From positions 1 to 50,201 of the IMG/VR virus record IMGVR_UViG_3300037153_000173: a stretch of DNA of 50,201 nt, one strand, 5' to 3'. Below, piece after piece: positions 7,773-15,749 of this stretch. The notes under the pieces are model-generated. The model searched no databases and was not told where the DNA came from. It worked only from the letters and a program-made list of their open reading frames with translations. Source of the stretch: a virus. A program made the position numbers and the translations under genes. The first letter of the stretch is position 1; every line of letters begins with the position of its first letter.

Positions 7773-7798
7773 CTACCCTGGACCGTACCCCAGGGTAG
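7773..7798 (-). terminator. hairpin after thyX
   Basis: A nine-base perfect stem CTACCCTGG/CCAGGGTAG around an eight-base loop, in the 147-base gap between thyX and the primase-helicase gene and just upstream of the start-associated repeat. It may end the thyX transcript. The rest of the gap shows no gene I trust. Confidence 0.55.
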
Positions 7799-7889
7799 TC
7801 CCAGAATTCATGCGAGAGTGGGGCTACGCATTGCCTGGCAAGCGTCCCTGCTCCGGCCGGATAGCCGAAACGGTGGCCCACGACTCTAC

Positions 7890-8768
7890 TCAGCGGACCC
7901 AACCAGCCGTCGGATCGGCCATCCATTCTCGGACCTCGATCTGGTCGAACCGCTCCTCATCGACCCGGCCGCGGATCGTACAGCCCCGGTCAAACTCCGC
8001 CGTGAATGGACACCGGCCCATTGCGAAGCAGACTGGCCGGAACAGCGGGCTCGCGGCGATGTATTCAAACTGCCACCCACTCCCCCAGCCATCTACATCC
8101 TGAGACTGACCGGGAATGTGTGGCGGCCGGTAGTCTGCGAGAGCCTTGATGATCTGGGCTCCGACTAGCCGCCACTCAAACTGCGCCTGTGTACAGAGCC
8201 GGTTGCCCAGGTGCTCGATCAGGTTCCGGAGGTTGGTCTTGTAGTTCAGCCGGGTCAAGGTGTCGTGAGGCAGGAGTCCTCTTGCCTCCTCCGCCGGGAC
8301 GCCGTTAGCGATCAGCCACTGATACGCCTGCCAGATCGCCTCGATCCCCTTGGACCAGACTTCCTGTGTCTGGCGATTCGCGCTAATGATCGGTCCGCCT
8401 CTCGCCGCGATCTGGTCCTTGACCGCGAAGCGCATCGACTCCTGAGCGTACACGGCCGTCCGCTGGCGAACCATCTGATGTGTGAACGCCCGGGTGACGT
8501 TCTCGACCATGAAGTGAAGGTCAACAGCCTCCAACGGAGCCTTGAGATGGGTTGCGTTAGCCTGTTCCCACGCCCACGTTCGGTCCTCGTCCGTTAGCTC
8601 GCTCAAACTGCGAATCACCCGTCCCTTGTACATGTACACGAATGCCGCTATGGCCCCTAGCGGGTCCGGCGTCGCGGAGAGCAGCGTCACCTGGGGGAAC
8701 CCCTGGCCCACCGCCGGTTCCGCCGGGTACATCGCCTTGTCCACGTATGTGCTGACTTTGTTGTCCAT
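7890..8768 (-). CDS. thyX: flavin-dependent thymidylate synthase ThyX
   Basis: A 292-aa enzyme that methylates dUMP to dTMP with FAD and methylenetetrahydrofolate. The ThyX signature is RQRTAVYAQESMRF (101-114), a variant of RHRxxSxxxxSxR with the first Ser replaced by Val-Tyr. It is followed by the conserved C-terminal YKTNLRNLIEHLGNRL and RLVGAQI segments. The N-terminal PLGAIAAFVYMY resembles family members. ATG 8768 has an AAGGGGA site. The upstream zinc/HTH frame runs 212 bases into this gene. Phage ThyX supplies dTMP for replication; with MazG- and Nmad1-like genes nearby it may also feed a modified-nucleotide pathway (inference). Confidence 0.9.
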   Translation of the reverse strand: MDNKVSTYVDKAMYPAEPAVGQGFPQVTLLSATPDPLGAIAAFVYMYKGRVIRSLSELTDEDRTWAWEQANATHLKAPLEAVDLHFMVENVTRAFTHQMVRQRTAVYAQESMRFAVKDQIAARGGPIISANRQTQEVWSKGIEAIWQAYQWLIANGVPAEEARGLLPHDTLTRLNYKTNLRNLIEHLGNRLCTQAQFEWRLVGAQIIKALADYRPPHIPGQSQDVDGWGSGWQFEYIAASPLFRPVCFAMGRCPFTAEFDRGCTIRGRVDEERFDQIEVREWMADPTAGWVR

Positions 8769-9237
8769 CTGTCCCCTTCATTCGTTCAAACCTCTCAGCG
8801 AGATGTCCCCTGACCTGTCTGATCGGATACAGCCGATCATTGATGACACGGTACCCGCGGTGGAGATCGATGATTGTCTGACGACTGAGACCAAGGTCCA
8901 GCTGTAGCTGCTCCAGCGTAGTTCCGGCCGCGACCCATCGCAGCAGCTTCTCGCGGACCGGCCAGGCGTCCACTCTCAACTGACTCCCAATCCGGTTGAG
9001 ATATGACTCCCGGTTGTACTGCTTGCGATCCTTGTTCGCGTACCACGCCCGGCGTCGAGCCCGCGCACAGGCGTAGCACTCCGGCCGGATGTAGTACACG
9101 TTCCGGCCGCGGTGGTAGATGTATGGGAACTCGTGAATGTGCTTCCAGCGGGTACAGCGTGAACAGTTCCGCCGCCCGCAGATCAACCGCGAGGAGGTAA
9201 CCAGTCCGTCTGCTCGCCTGTGTGCTCTCGCAGTCAT
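8557..9237 (-). CDS. zinc-binding helix-turn-helix protein
   Basis: A 226-aa reading frame. Residues ~15-70 carry CGRRNCSRCTRWKHI and RPECYACARARRR, two Cys pairs like an HNH or zinc-finger domain. Residues ~95-140 contain an HTH (TLEQLQLDLGLSRQTIIDLH). The last ~70 residues overlap thyX out of frame and are low-complexity, which suggests that the functional protein ends near the thyX start or that a frameshift has extended it. The start overlaps the polymerase stop (TAATG). Either a small DNA-binding regulator or a homing-type endonuclease relative; I favour the regulator. Confidence 0.6.
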   Translation of the reverse strand: MTARAHRRADGLVTSSRLICGRRNCSRCTRWKHIHEFPYIYHRGRNVYYIRPECYACARARRRAWYANKDRKQYNRESYLNRIGSQLRVDAWPVREKLLRWVAAGTTLEQLQLDLGLSRQTIIDLHRGYRVINDRLYPIRQVRGHLAERFERMKGTDGQQSQHIRGQGDVPGGTGGGPGVPPGDAALRDAGPARGHSGIRVHVQGTGDSQFERANGRGPNVGVGTG

Positions 9238-12200
9238 TACGGCGTCACAACCCAGAGTCTCTTGACGTTCAGCTTCCGGACCGCCGACCGCGCTGGCTTG
9301 GTCGCCTCGACTAACAACAAATCCGAACCGGTGTTGAACTCCATGATGTGATCCCTGTAGACCGGGAACCGCCAGCGGTCCACCGTGATGAGGAGTTGAT
9401 CGGTGTCGTCCTCGCCCGTCAGCAGCGCCCACTCCCGCAGGTGCGGATCCTTGAGCTTGGCCGGGTCCAGTTCAATCCCACGAGCCCGGTTCTGTTCAAA
9501 GATGTCTCTGATGTTGAGCTTGAGGAACGTCCCCAGCCACACGCAGCGGACCGCTTTGCCAACCAGAGACTCCGCCGCGAGGTCTGTAGCGGTGTGGGTG
9601 GGGACGGGTAGCCCCATCCCATCACTCCCGCTCTCAAGCCACTCCCGGCTCAGCGCAATGTTCCGGTCGAGCAGGAAGGCGTTGAACGGGTCCTCGTCCG
9701 CGAGCCACGCCTTGATCTTCTCCGCTGTCTTGGGTCCAAACCCTTTCAGCTCAACGATCTGGTCCCAGGAGGTTGGATGGCGACTGCGAGCCCACTCCGT
9801 CACGACCGCCGCCGTCTTGGGTCCGATCCCGTTGATGGCTCGGAACCCGGCTCTGATCCCGCCGTGCCTTCCCACCGGCGTCCAGCCTTCCTCCGACTTA
9901 GCCAGAGACGGACGCCGGACCCGGATTCCATGCTTGTTCGCGTCCCGGAGTAGGTTGCGAGTGCGCTCCGGGTCGCTCGACGCCTCCGTCAGGCTAGCGG
10001 CATAGAACACATTGGTGTGGTGCTGCTTGAACCACTGTGTGTAGTAGCTGATCAGCGCGTACGCGGCGCAGTGAGCAGCGTTGAAGGCGTACGCTCCGCT
10101 GGTAACCATGTTCCCCCAAATTCGGTCCGCAAGCTCGACGGGCATTACCCGCTCCGCCCCGGCCAGGAACTCCTCGCGCCTGGCTTGGAACTTCTGCTCG
10201 CCCTTCTTGAGCGCGATGATCTTGCGAATCTCTGCGACTCCGGCGGGCGGGAACCCTCCTATCTCGCGAGCCACCTGAAGTATCTGTTCCTGGTACACCA
10301 TCTGGTATTGAGTCGGCTTGGTGATGGCGTCATACGCCGGATGGACCCGCTCCGGCTCGCGGAGCCCCGCCTTGATCTCTGCGTACTCGCGGGCGGCTCC
10401 GTTGTGGAGCGGTCCCGGGCGGCAGAGGGCGATACAGTCCATCAACTCGCTGAACCGCTCCGGCTGAATCCCGGCCGTGACGTACCGGGTAGCTCGACCC
10501 TCAAACTGGAAGATGCCCGTCAGGTCGCCCGCCCTGAACGCCTCATACACGACAGGGTCATCGAGGTCCAGCGCGTACAACTCCGCCGCCGTCAGCCCGA
10601 TCCTCTTGCAGGCGTCCCAGAGCATCGACATTGTGTTGAGACCCAGGAAGTCCATCTTGACGAGCCCCTGTCGCTCCGCGTCCGGCTTGTCGAGGGCGAC
10701 CACCTGGAGGATGTTCCCGGAGCCCTTGGGGACCTCCCGCTCAGCCACGGTCGTGACGCTGGTGATCGGCTCGTTGGACAGCACGAGCCCCGCGGCGTGA
10801 ACACCGAACCCCTTGACATTCCCCTCTAGCCAAGCTCCCTTGGCCAGGTCCGGGTTCCGGTCCCAGACTGCTCGCGCCTGAGGGAACTGCTCGATGGTGT
10901 CCTCAATTGTCGAGCTAGCGCGGAGGTCGCCGCTCGACCGCTCGATGAGGAACTTCTTCAACTCCTCGACCTCCCACTTGGGGATGCGGAACACCCGGGC
11001 GATGTCGTCCAGCGAGTTGCGCCCCTTGAACTGGATGTACGTTCCGATGTTGTTGACGCAGCCGGGTCCCATCAGGTTCTCATAGAACCGGCGGAGGATC
11101 GGCCGCGCCTCACTAGGGAAGTCCAGGTCAATGTCTGGCAGGTCCTCCCTCGTCACATCGATGAACCTCTCAAAGCGGAGCAGACCTTCAAACTCGCGTC
11201 GCAATGGGTCAACCTCCGTGATCTCCAGCAACCACGCCGCTATGCTGGCCGCCGCCGACCCACGAGCCGGGCCAACTGGGATGCCAAGACTCTTGATGTG
11301 ACGTACGCCCGCAGCGACCAGTAGAAAATAGTCCACAAAATCTTTGCCTTCAATGAGCGCCATCTCATGCCTGAGCTGGGCGCTGTATCGCTCCTTCTCC
11401 TCGTCCGGGAGCCGGTGGAGCCCGCGAGCCCGCCAACCCGCCTTGAGGAGGGCACGCCAATACCGGACCGTGTCGCCCTCGCCCGCCGGTAGCGGGTACC
11501 GGACCATGGGGAGCCGCGGGAGCCGGGCTGAACACTCCTGGGCAATCTCCTCTGTTGTGACAATCGCCTCAACTGCTTCCTCCTTACTCAAGCCAGTAGC
11601 TCTCAGCTTCCGGTACACCGTCGCATCGTTTGGTGGTGGGCAGAGTGGGACGTTGTATCCCCACTCACGAGCCTGCTCCTCTAGTGTTCGCTTCTCACCT
11701 GGCCGGAGGTTGTGGAGTATCTGTTGAACCTCTGCTTCCTCCAGCATCGTGTAGTGGCAGTCGAGCGTAGCCGCGAGCCGCGAGCCGATAGCCCGGGCGA
11801 GCCGCCCCGCGAGAGCGTTGAACCGCCGTGTGGCTTCCAACTCCGGGAACGCCTGGACCTCGATCAAGTAGTTGGAGCCAAACGTCTCCCGGAACAGCTG
11901 CGCTATCCGCAGCCCTCTGGCGTAGCTCGCCCGCTCCTGGGGGATACCCTTCCCACCGACCGTCGCACATGAGAGGAGGCTGCCCTGACAGCCGGACAAC
12001 ACAAGGAGTCCCGCTCGCCGCAGGCATAGCTGCTCCCACGTGACCGTTGGCTCGTAATAGAAGTGGTGCCAAGCTCCTGTCACCAAAGCGAGCAGGTTGG
12101 CATAGCCTTCCGCGTCCTTGGCGATCAACGTCAAGTGATGTTTGCGCTGAGTCTCCGTTCCGTCCCGCCGCCAGAACCGGCCGACAGGCATATAGACCTC

Positions 12201-12512
12201 GCAGCCGAACAGCGGCTTGATGCCCGCCTGCTCCGCCGCCAACTCGAACTTGACATGGGAGTCGATGTTGCCATGCTCGGTGAGGGAGAGAGCCCCCATC
12301 CCCAACTCCGCCGCCCGGCGGACGTGAGCCTCAGGCATCCCGTAGCCGTCCAGGTAGCTCAGCGTGGAGTGGTGATGTAGCGAGACAAACTTCATCGGCT
12401 TGATGTTCCCGTTCACGTGTCCTCGCGTACGCATTGCGAGTCCCGCGGACGAATGTTCACCGCCGACCTTCACTTCATGGGCCGCGAAGTCACCCAGTCT
12501 GGCTGGACTCAT
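9237..12512 (-). CDS. DNA polymerase III alpha subunit (DnaE-type)
   Basis: A 1091-aa replicative C-family polymerase. The N-terminal PHP domain begins at FVSLHHHSTLSYLDGYG (~43-58). The catalytic Asp cluster is PDIDLDF (~455-461) and a later KMDFLGLN (~617); the GPARGSAAAS loop lies before it. Tandem helix-hairpin-helix signals INGIGPKTAA and LKGFGPKTAEKI are near the end. It is slightly shorter than cellular DnaE at the C-terminus, so clamp-binding and tau-binding parts may be reduced. ATG 12512 follows GAGGAGAACCACA; M40 would be an alternative if the first 39 residues are not conserved. It is the core of the replication block with thyX, primase-helicase and SSB. Confidence 0.95.
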   Translation of the reverse strand: MSPARLGDFAAHEVKVGGEHSSAGLAMRTRGHVNGNIKPMKFVSLHHHSTLSYLDGYGMPEAHVRRAAELGMGALSLTEHGNIDSHVKFELAAEQAGIKPLFGCEVYMPVGRFWRRDGTETQRKHHLTLIAKDAEGYANLLALVTGAWHHFYYEPTVTWEQLCLRRAGLLVLSGCQGSLLSCATVGGKGIPQERASYARGLRIAQLFRETFGSNYLIEVQAFPELEATRRFNALAGRLARAIGSRLAATLDCHYTMLEEAEVQQILHNLRPGEKRTLEEQAREWGYNVPLCPPPNDATVYRKLRATGLSKEEAVEAIVTTEEIAQECSARLPRLPMVRYPLPAGEGDTVRYWRALLKAGWRARGLHRLPDEEKERYSAQLRHEMALIEGKDFVDYFLLVAAGVRHIKSLGIPVGPARGSAAASIAAWLLEITEVDPLRREFEGLLRFERFIDVTREDLPDIDLDFPSEARPILRRFYENLMGPGCVNNIGTYIQFKGRNSLDDIARVFRIPKWEVEELKKFLIERSSGDLRASSTIEDTIEQFPQARAVWDRNPDLAKGAWLEGNVKGFGVHAAGLVLSNEPITSVTTVAEREVPKGSGNILQVVALDKPDAERQGLVKMDFLGLNTMSMLWDACKRIGLTAAELYALDLDDPVVYEAFRAGDLTGIFQFEGRATRYVTAGIQPERFSELMDCIALCRPGPLHNGAAREYAEIKAGLREPERVHPAYDAITKPTQYQMVYQEQILQVAREIGGFPPAGVAEIRKIIALKKGEQKFQARREEFLAGAERVMPVELADRIWGNMVTSGAYAFNAAHCAAYALISYYTQWFKQHHTNVFYAASLTEASSDPERTRNLLRDANKHGIRVRRPSLAKSEEGWTPVGRHGGIRAGFRAINGIGPKTAAVVTEWARSRHPTSWDQIVELKGFGPKTAEKIKAWLADEDPFNAFLLDRNIALSREWLESGSDGMGLPVPTHTATDLAAESLVGKAVRCVWLGTFLKLNIRDIFEQNRARGIELDPAKLKDPHLREWALLTGEDDTDQLLITVDRWRFPVYRDHIMEFNTGSDLLLVEATKPARSAVRKLNVKRLWVVTP

Positions 12513-12681
12513 TGTGGTTCTCCTCGACTAGGTTGGCCCCCATGAACCGTCCGTCAATCCCGGACGGGAACCCCTCGATCAGGACGGCCGTGACCGGCTG
12601 CTCGCCCAACAGTCCCTGCAGCCGGGACACGCCGTCCTCCGTTATGTATGCATCGATCAGCAGTCTGATCCTCATCGTCAT
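12490..12681 (-). CDS. small hypothetical protein before polymerase
   Basis: A 63-aa protein (MTMRIRLLIDAYITED...), start coupled by an ATGA overlap to the upstream gene, and 3' end overlapping the polymerase start by 23 bases. It has an alternating hydrophobic pattern suggesting a small alpha/beta fold. No family recognised. The tight overlaps make it likely to be translated. Confidence 0.6.
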   Translation of the reverse strand: MTMRIRLLIDAYITEDGVSRLQGLLGEQPVTAVLIEGFPSGIDGRFMGANLVEENHNESSQTG

Positions 12682-13013
12682 GTCCACCACTCTCCATCTC
12701 GTGTCGTCTCGCCCTCGATTGCCCTGACCAGGAAGGCAGCGAAATTGATCAGGTCAATCGCGTCATCAACAGGACCGGGACCGTATGGAATCCCGCCGGG
12801 CCACATCGCGTCCCAGAGCCGGTCGGATCGCTCGCGGATACGAACAACCACACCCTTCCAGCCGCTCCTCCGCCAGTTGTCCTGATACTGCTCGTTGCGC
12901 TCCGCGTAGAGGTCCAGAGCCCGGAGCAGGATCGCCGCCTGTCGGGTGACGTCTGCTCGACCGTGGTAGCCCATCACACGGACGCACCGCCGGACTTTGG
13001 AGTCAGTCAACAT
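12678..13013 (-). CDS. Nmad1/DUF1599-like nucleotide-associated protein
   Basis: A 111-aa all-helical protein with RNEQYQDNWRRSGWKGVVVRIRERSDRLWD and a late VDDAIDLINFAAFLVRA. This Y-x-D-W / RI-x-x-x-x-RL / D-x-x-D-x-x-N-y pattern fits the DUF1599 (Nmad1) family, related to MazG-type pyrophosphohydrolases and found in phages with modified nucleotides. ATG 13013 overlaps the end of the VOC-like gene by 11 bases. It sits between redox/phosphatase-type enzymes and the polymerase, consistent with acting on a nucleotide pool. The family assignment is by eye. Confidence 0.6.
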   Translation of the reverse strand: MLTDSKVRRCVRVMGYHGRADVTRQAAILLRALDLYAERNEQYQDNWRRSGWKGVVVRIRERSDRLWDAMWPGGIPYGPGPVDDAIDLINFAAFLVRAIEGETTRDGEWWT

Positions 13014-13338
13014 ACGGCCGGACCTCGACCCGGAGCCCGAATGCCTCCAACCAGATACGGCCGGAGCCGGAGTCGCGAGCGCACCAATCGCTCTCCCGGA
13101 GCCCGTCATAGACCTCCTGAGCGACCTCGACACAGAAGTGGCCTAGCCCCATTTCTACGGCGTTGCGCCCCACCAGGTGGACGTAGATGTGGTCGGCACT
13201 ACGGAACCAGCGGAGAGGCCACTCAGCGGGCTCTCGGGGCGTGACCTCGCGGAACCCCAGCACCAGCATGAACTGTTTGATGCGTGGATCGCGAATCTCA
13301 TCCGCCGCGACCTCGTATGTCAAGTGCGCGAAGCTCAT
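13003..13338 (-). CDS. VOC (glyoxalase)-fold-like protein
   Basis: A 111-aa protein with HLTYEVAADE, then FMLVLGFREVTP, a GHFCVEV strand and a terminal IWLEAFGLRVEVRPYV. This order of strands and the length resemble a single-module VOC/glyoxalase protein, which can bind metals or small ligands. Metal ligands cannot be assigned with confidence. ATG 13338 follows the SDR stop by a few bases, so the two are co-translated. It could alternatively be an unrelated small alpha/beta protein. Confidence 0.5.
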   Translation of the reverse strand: MSFAHLTYEVAADEIRDPRIKQFMLVLGFREVTPREPAEWPLRWFRSADHIYVHLVGRNAVEMGLGHFCVEVAQEVYDGLRESDWCARDSGSGRIWLEAFGLRVEVRPYVD

Positions 13339-13340
13339 GA

Positions 13341-14018
13341 CTACCTGCTTCCACCGTACAGGTTGATCCCAGAGCCCGCCGTCCATTTGGCGGCCGGTTC
13401 GGAGAGCAGCCAGAACACGACCTCTGCGACCTCGCCCGGCGTTAGATGGTCGTTCATCTTCAAGTCCTTGCGCTGGTACTGCTCCGCCTCTGCCCGGGTG
13501 AACCCACGGGCTCTCAGCCCCTTCAGGACCTCCTGGCCCATGGGCGTATCGGGAACGTGGTAGGGGTGAACAGTGTGAAAGTAGAACCCGCTCGCGGTCA
13601 ACTCCCAGGCGAGTTCCCGGACCGCCGCCGCGAGCCCCGCCTTGGCTGCGCAGTACGCCGCTCCGTGCGTCAGTGCGTGATCGTGGGCATACGAGCCAAT
13701 TAGGACCACGCTCCCGCCTAGTCCGCCCCTGTCCTGGACGTACGCCTTGGCTGCCATGAGCGGGAGTGTTAGACAGGCTCGTATCACTTCTGCGATGTCG
13801 TCCTCGTCCGCGTCCTGAAAGGGCACCATTCGGGTAGCGCCCAGCGTGACGACCATCGCATCGTGGTCCAGGAACCGGAGGTTGGGGATTCGATACACCC
13901 CATCCTCATCCCGACAGTCACTCGTTCTCACTCCCCACCCGTTGTGACTCAACTCGTCCCTCACTGCTGATCCGATGTTCTCCTGCTCCTCGCTCGCTCC
14001 AAGCACTACCGCATTCAT
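13341..14018 (-). CDS. short-chain dehydrogenase/reductase
   Basis: A 225-aa SDR-family oxidoreductase. The N-terminus VVLGASEEQENIG is a variant of the TGxxxGIG dinucleotide loop, GSYAHD supplies S109 and YCAAK gives Y122 and K126, the catalytic triad. The C-terminal LSEPAAKWTAGSGINLYGG is typical of the family. ATG 14018 has a good GAGGAGA site. It overlaps the upstream HAD gene by 101 bases. The substrate is unknown; the neighbourhood (FAD enzyme, HAD, VOC-like, Nmad1-like) suggests a small-molecule or nucleotide pathway. Confidence 0.8.
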   Translation of the reverse strand: MNAVVLGASEEQENIGSAVRDELSHNGWGVRTSDCRDEDGVYRIPNLRFLDHDAMVVTLGATRMVPFQDADEDDIAEVIRACLTLPLMAAKAYVQDRGGLGGSVVLIGSYAHDHALTHGAAYCAAKAGLAAAVRELAWELTASGFYFHTVHPYHVPDTPMGQEVLKGLRARGFTRAEAEQYQRKDLKMNDHLTPGEVAEVVFWLLSEPAAKWTAGSGINLYGGSR

Positions 14019-14658
14019 TGTGTCTCCTCATCAGGTCTAGTAGTCCATCAGCCGCGTCACTGAGATGGTCATACTCCATTCCATCCCACAAGGTGTCCTC
14101 GTTGTACTGCGTTCGCCGGAGGACCGGTGTGCCCAACCGCTCGATCTGAGCTTGTTCCAGCACCCACGGCAGATCATCGAGGACCGCCACGACTCGCCGT
14201 GGGTCGATCCGCCGGGCTAGCTCCATCATCTTGTTCTCCCCGAACAACAGCCCATCGAACTCGATGTGGTTACGCCGGGTCCATTCAACCGTGTCCGGGT
14301 CGATCCGGTCATACCGGTCGTGAGGGCGAGTCGTGGTCAGCCAGACCTCTGCTCCGGCGGACCGGAGCCGATTCACGAGCGGAGCCGCGTACGGGTAGGT
14401 GCCCATCGTCCGCTTGAGACCGCCCTGTCTGTACGCCAGCTTGATCGCCCGGAACGTCGAGAGGTCGATGTTGTACACGTCGCACATCCACTCGCGGAAC
14501 CGCGGCTGACCGGTGTACCCCTCGCGACCAAGCGGCTCGTACCCCAACCAGCTGCTCGCGAACTCGATGAACCGCGGGTGATAGGGGGCCAGGGTGCCGT
14601 CGATGTCGATGGCGACCACCGGCTTTATGGGCTCTGAGCATCTTGAGCACAGCATCAT
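13918..14658 (-). CDS. HAD-superfamily hydrolase
   Basis: A 246-aa protein starting with a CSRC pair, then the HAD motif I AIDIDGTLAP (D18, D20). WLTTTRPHDRYD supplies motif II (Thr) and VVAVLDDLPW motif III/IV acids. This is the pattern of phosphatases or polynucleotide kinase 3'-phosphatase relatives. ATG 14658 overlaps the FAD gene stop (ATGA); a second ATG lies one codon later. The C-terminal ~33 residues overlap the SDR gene and are not needed for the fold. Substrate unknown. Confidence 0.75.
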   Translation of the reverse strand: MMLCSRCSEPIKPVVAIDIDGTLAPYHPRFIEFASSWLGYEPLGREGYTGQPRFREWMCDVYNIDLSTFRAIKLAYRQGGLKRTMGTYPYAAPLVNRLRSAGAEVWLTTTRPHDRYDRIDPDTVEWTRRNHIEFDGLLFGENKMMELARRIDPRRVVAVLDDLPWVLEQAQIERLGTPVLRRTQYNEDTLWDGMEYDHLSDAADGLLDLMRRHNECGSAWSERGAGEHRISSEGRVESQRVGSENE

Positions 14659-15407
14659 GTAACGTTCTCCATCAACTCCTCCACACGTTGATATGACTGG
14701 TGTAGCAGGACTCCCGGCTTCCAGGTCCCGAACCTGCCGTTGCGCATGATCTTGGGATGGCAGTCGCAGTCCGTCTGCGTCACCTTGTAGCCCTTCCTGG
14801 ACCCACACTTTTGGTCGGGAGCTTGCGCATACTCCGTGACTCGGTAGCCGAACAGGTCCTGCGCCCGGTACCACTTGTCCTGCTCCAGCCCGTTGTACAC
14901 CACGTTGTTCTCGCGGACCTCCGCCGGTGCTCCTTCAACGAGCCAGATGTCCGCCGACTCAAAGTGGTGACCGCCCTCGCACAGCGCCCACGCCGGAGCC
15001 GTATTGATCACAAGGGGGTACTTCCTCACCAGGTCCCTGGCCACTCCCGCATTGACTCGCACCCTCTGAACACGGTCCCCATACCGTCCCCACAGCGCGG
15101 CGTACGCGGGTGCGAGAGCCCACGCCGGGCGGAGCCCTACCTCATAGCGGTCCCAGGAGGTCGAGCGGACCTCTCCATACACCTTCCGCGAGTACATCTC
15201 ACCGGTGCCGACCTTCTGGAAGATCAGGTAAGCATCCGGGAGCCGGTGGGTGATCCCCGGGATGGCGTCATGGAGGAATACTCCTTGGGCCATTGGAGAC
15301 TGAACCGGCTGTTCGGAGAGGATGTCCACCCGGAGCCCTGCTCGCTCGACTGCGTGAGCAGAGAGGAGTCCGGCCGGTCCACAGCCGATCACGGCTACGT
15401 CAGCCAT
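14655..15407 (-). CDS. FAD/NAD(P)-binding oxidoreductase
   Basis: A 250-aa protein opening with a Rossmann loop VAVIGCGPAGLLSAHAVERAG (residues ~4-24) and a later VINTAP, as in FAD-dependent oxidoreductases. The C-terminal part has QKCGSR and TDCDCHP cysteines that may form a metal site or redox pair. It is shorter than most FAD monooxygenases. It overlaps the upstream 95-aa gene by 8 bases and the HAD gene by 4. Such genes are uncommon in phages. The reaction is unknown; modification of a nucleobase, or detoxification, are both possible. Confidence 0.7.
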   Translation of the reverse strand: MADVAVIGCGPAGLLSAHAVERAGLRVDILSEQPVQSPMAQGVFLHDAIPGITHRLPDAYLIFQKVGTGEMYSRKVYGEVRSTSWDRYEVGLRPAWALAPAYAALWGRYGDRVQRVRVNAGVARDLVRKYPLVINTAPAWALCEGGHHFESADIWLVEGAPAEVRENNVVYNGLEQDKWYRAQDLFGYRVTEYAQAPDQKCGSRKGYKVTQTDCDCHPKIMRNGRFGTWKPGVLLHQSYQRVEELMENVT

Positions 15408-15687
15408 CGTCGCTCTCCATGTAGCCCAGGAACCGGTGTAGCTCGTTGCGGGCTACCCGGATCGCCCTCGCGTACCGTTTGGGCTCGACCTCCGCCTCAC
15501 CACTCCGGTACTCCGTCACCAGGTTGTGGAAACGGGGACCAGCGCTAAACACCCACTCAACCTCCTCCTTGTTTGTGGCTGGGTCCTCGATGACCTCCAT
15601 GGTCATGTGCCGCATCCCCTTCATCATCAGGAACGCGGCCAGCGGGAGGTCGCCTGTTCTGAATACTTCCTCAGTGTGTTCCGTCAT
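15400..15687 (-). CDS. hypothetical protein before FAD enzyme
   Basis: A 95-aa protein with a Met-rich stretch (AFLMMKGMRHMTMEV) followed by VEWVFSAGPRFHNLV and a basic helical end. The N-terminal region resembles short DUF5659-type phage proteins, but I cannot confirm this. ATG 15687 follows GGGAGAATGAG. It opens the enzyme block downstream of a strong hairpin. Confidence 0.6.
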   Translation of the reverse strand: MTEHTEEVFRTGDLPLAAFLMMKGMRHMTMEVIEDPATNKEEVEWVFSAGPRFHNLVTEYRSGEAEVEPKRYARAIRVARNELHRFLGYMESDDG

Positions 15688-15704
15688 CTCATTCTCCCGG
15701 AGGA

Positions 15705-15739
15705 GCCCCGGGACTCTCCGCCAAGTAGAGCCCCGGGGC
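15705..15739 (-). terminator. hairpin after SSB-like gene
   Basis: A long interrupted stem GCCCCGGG-a-CTCT / AGAG-c-CCCGGGGC around a nine-base loop, in the 62-base gap between the SSB-like gene and the enzyme block. It probably ends or attenuates the recombination transcript before the metabolic genes. Confidence 0.6.
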
Positions 15740-15749
15740 AGCTTGTGGA

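Noticed and set aside
7729-7926. 65-aa minus frame after thyX
   Set aside because: It covers the hairpin and the start-associated repeat and overlaps thyX and the primase-helicase start; no ribosome site.
9348-12380. Long plus-strand frames opposite the DNA polymerase
   Set aside because: Shadows of the polymerase; no plus-strand promoter or ribosome sites.
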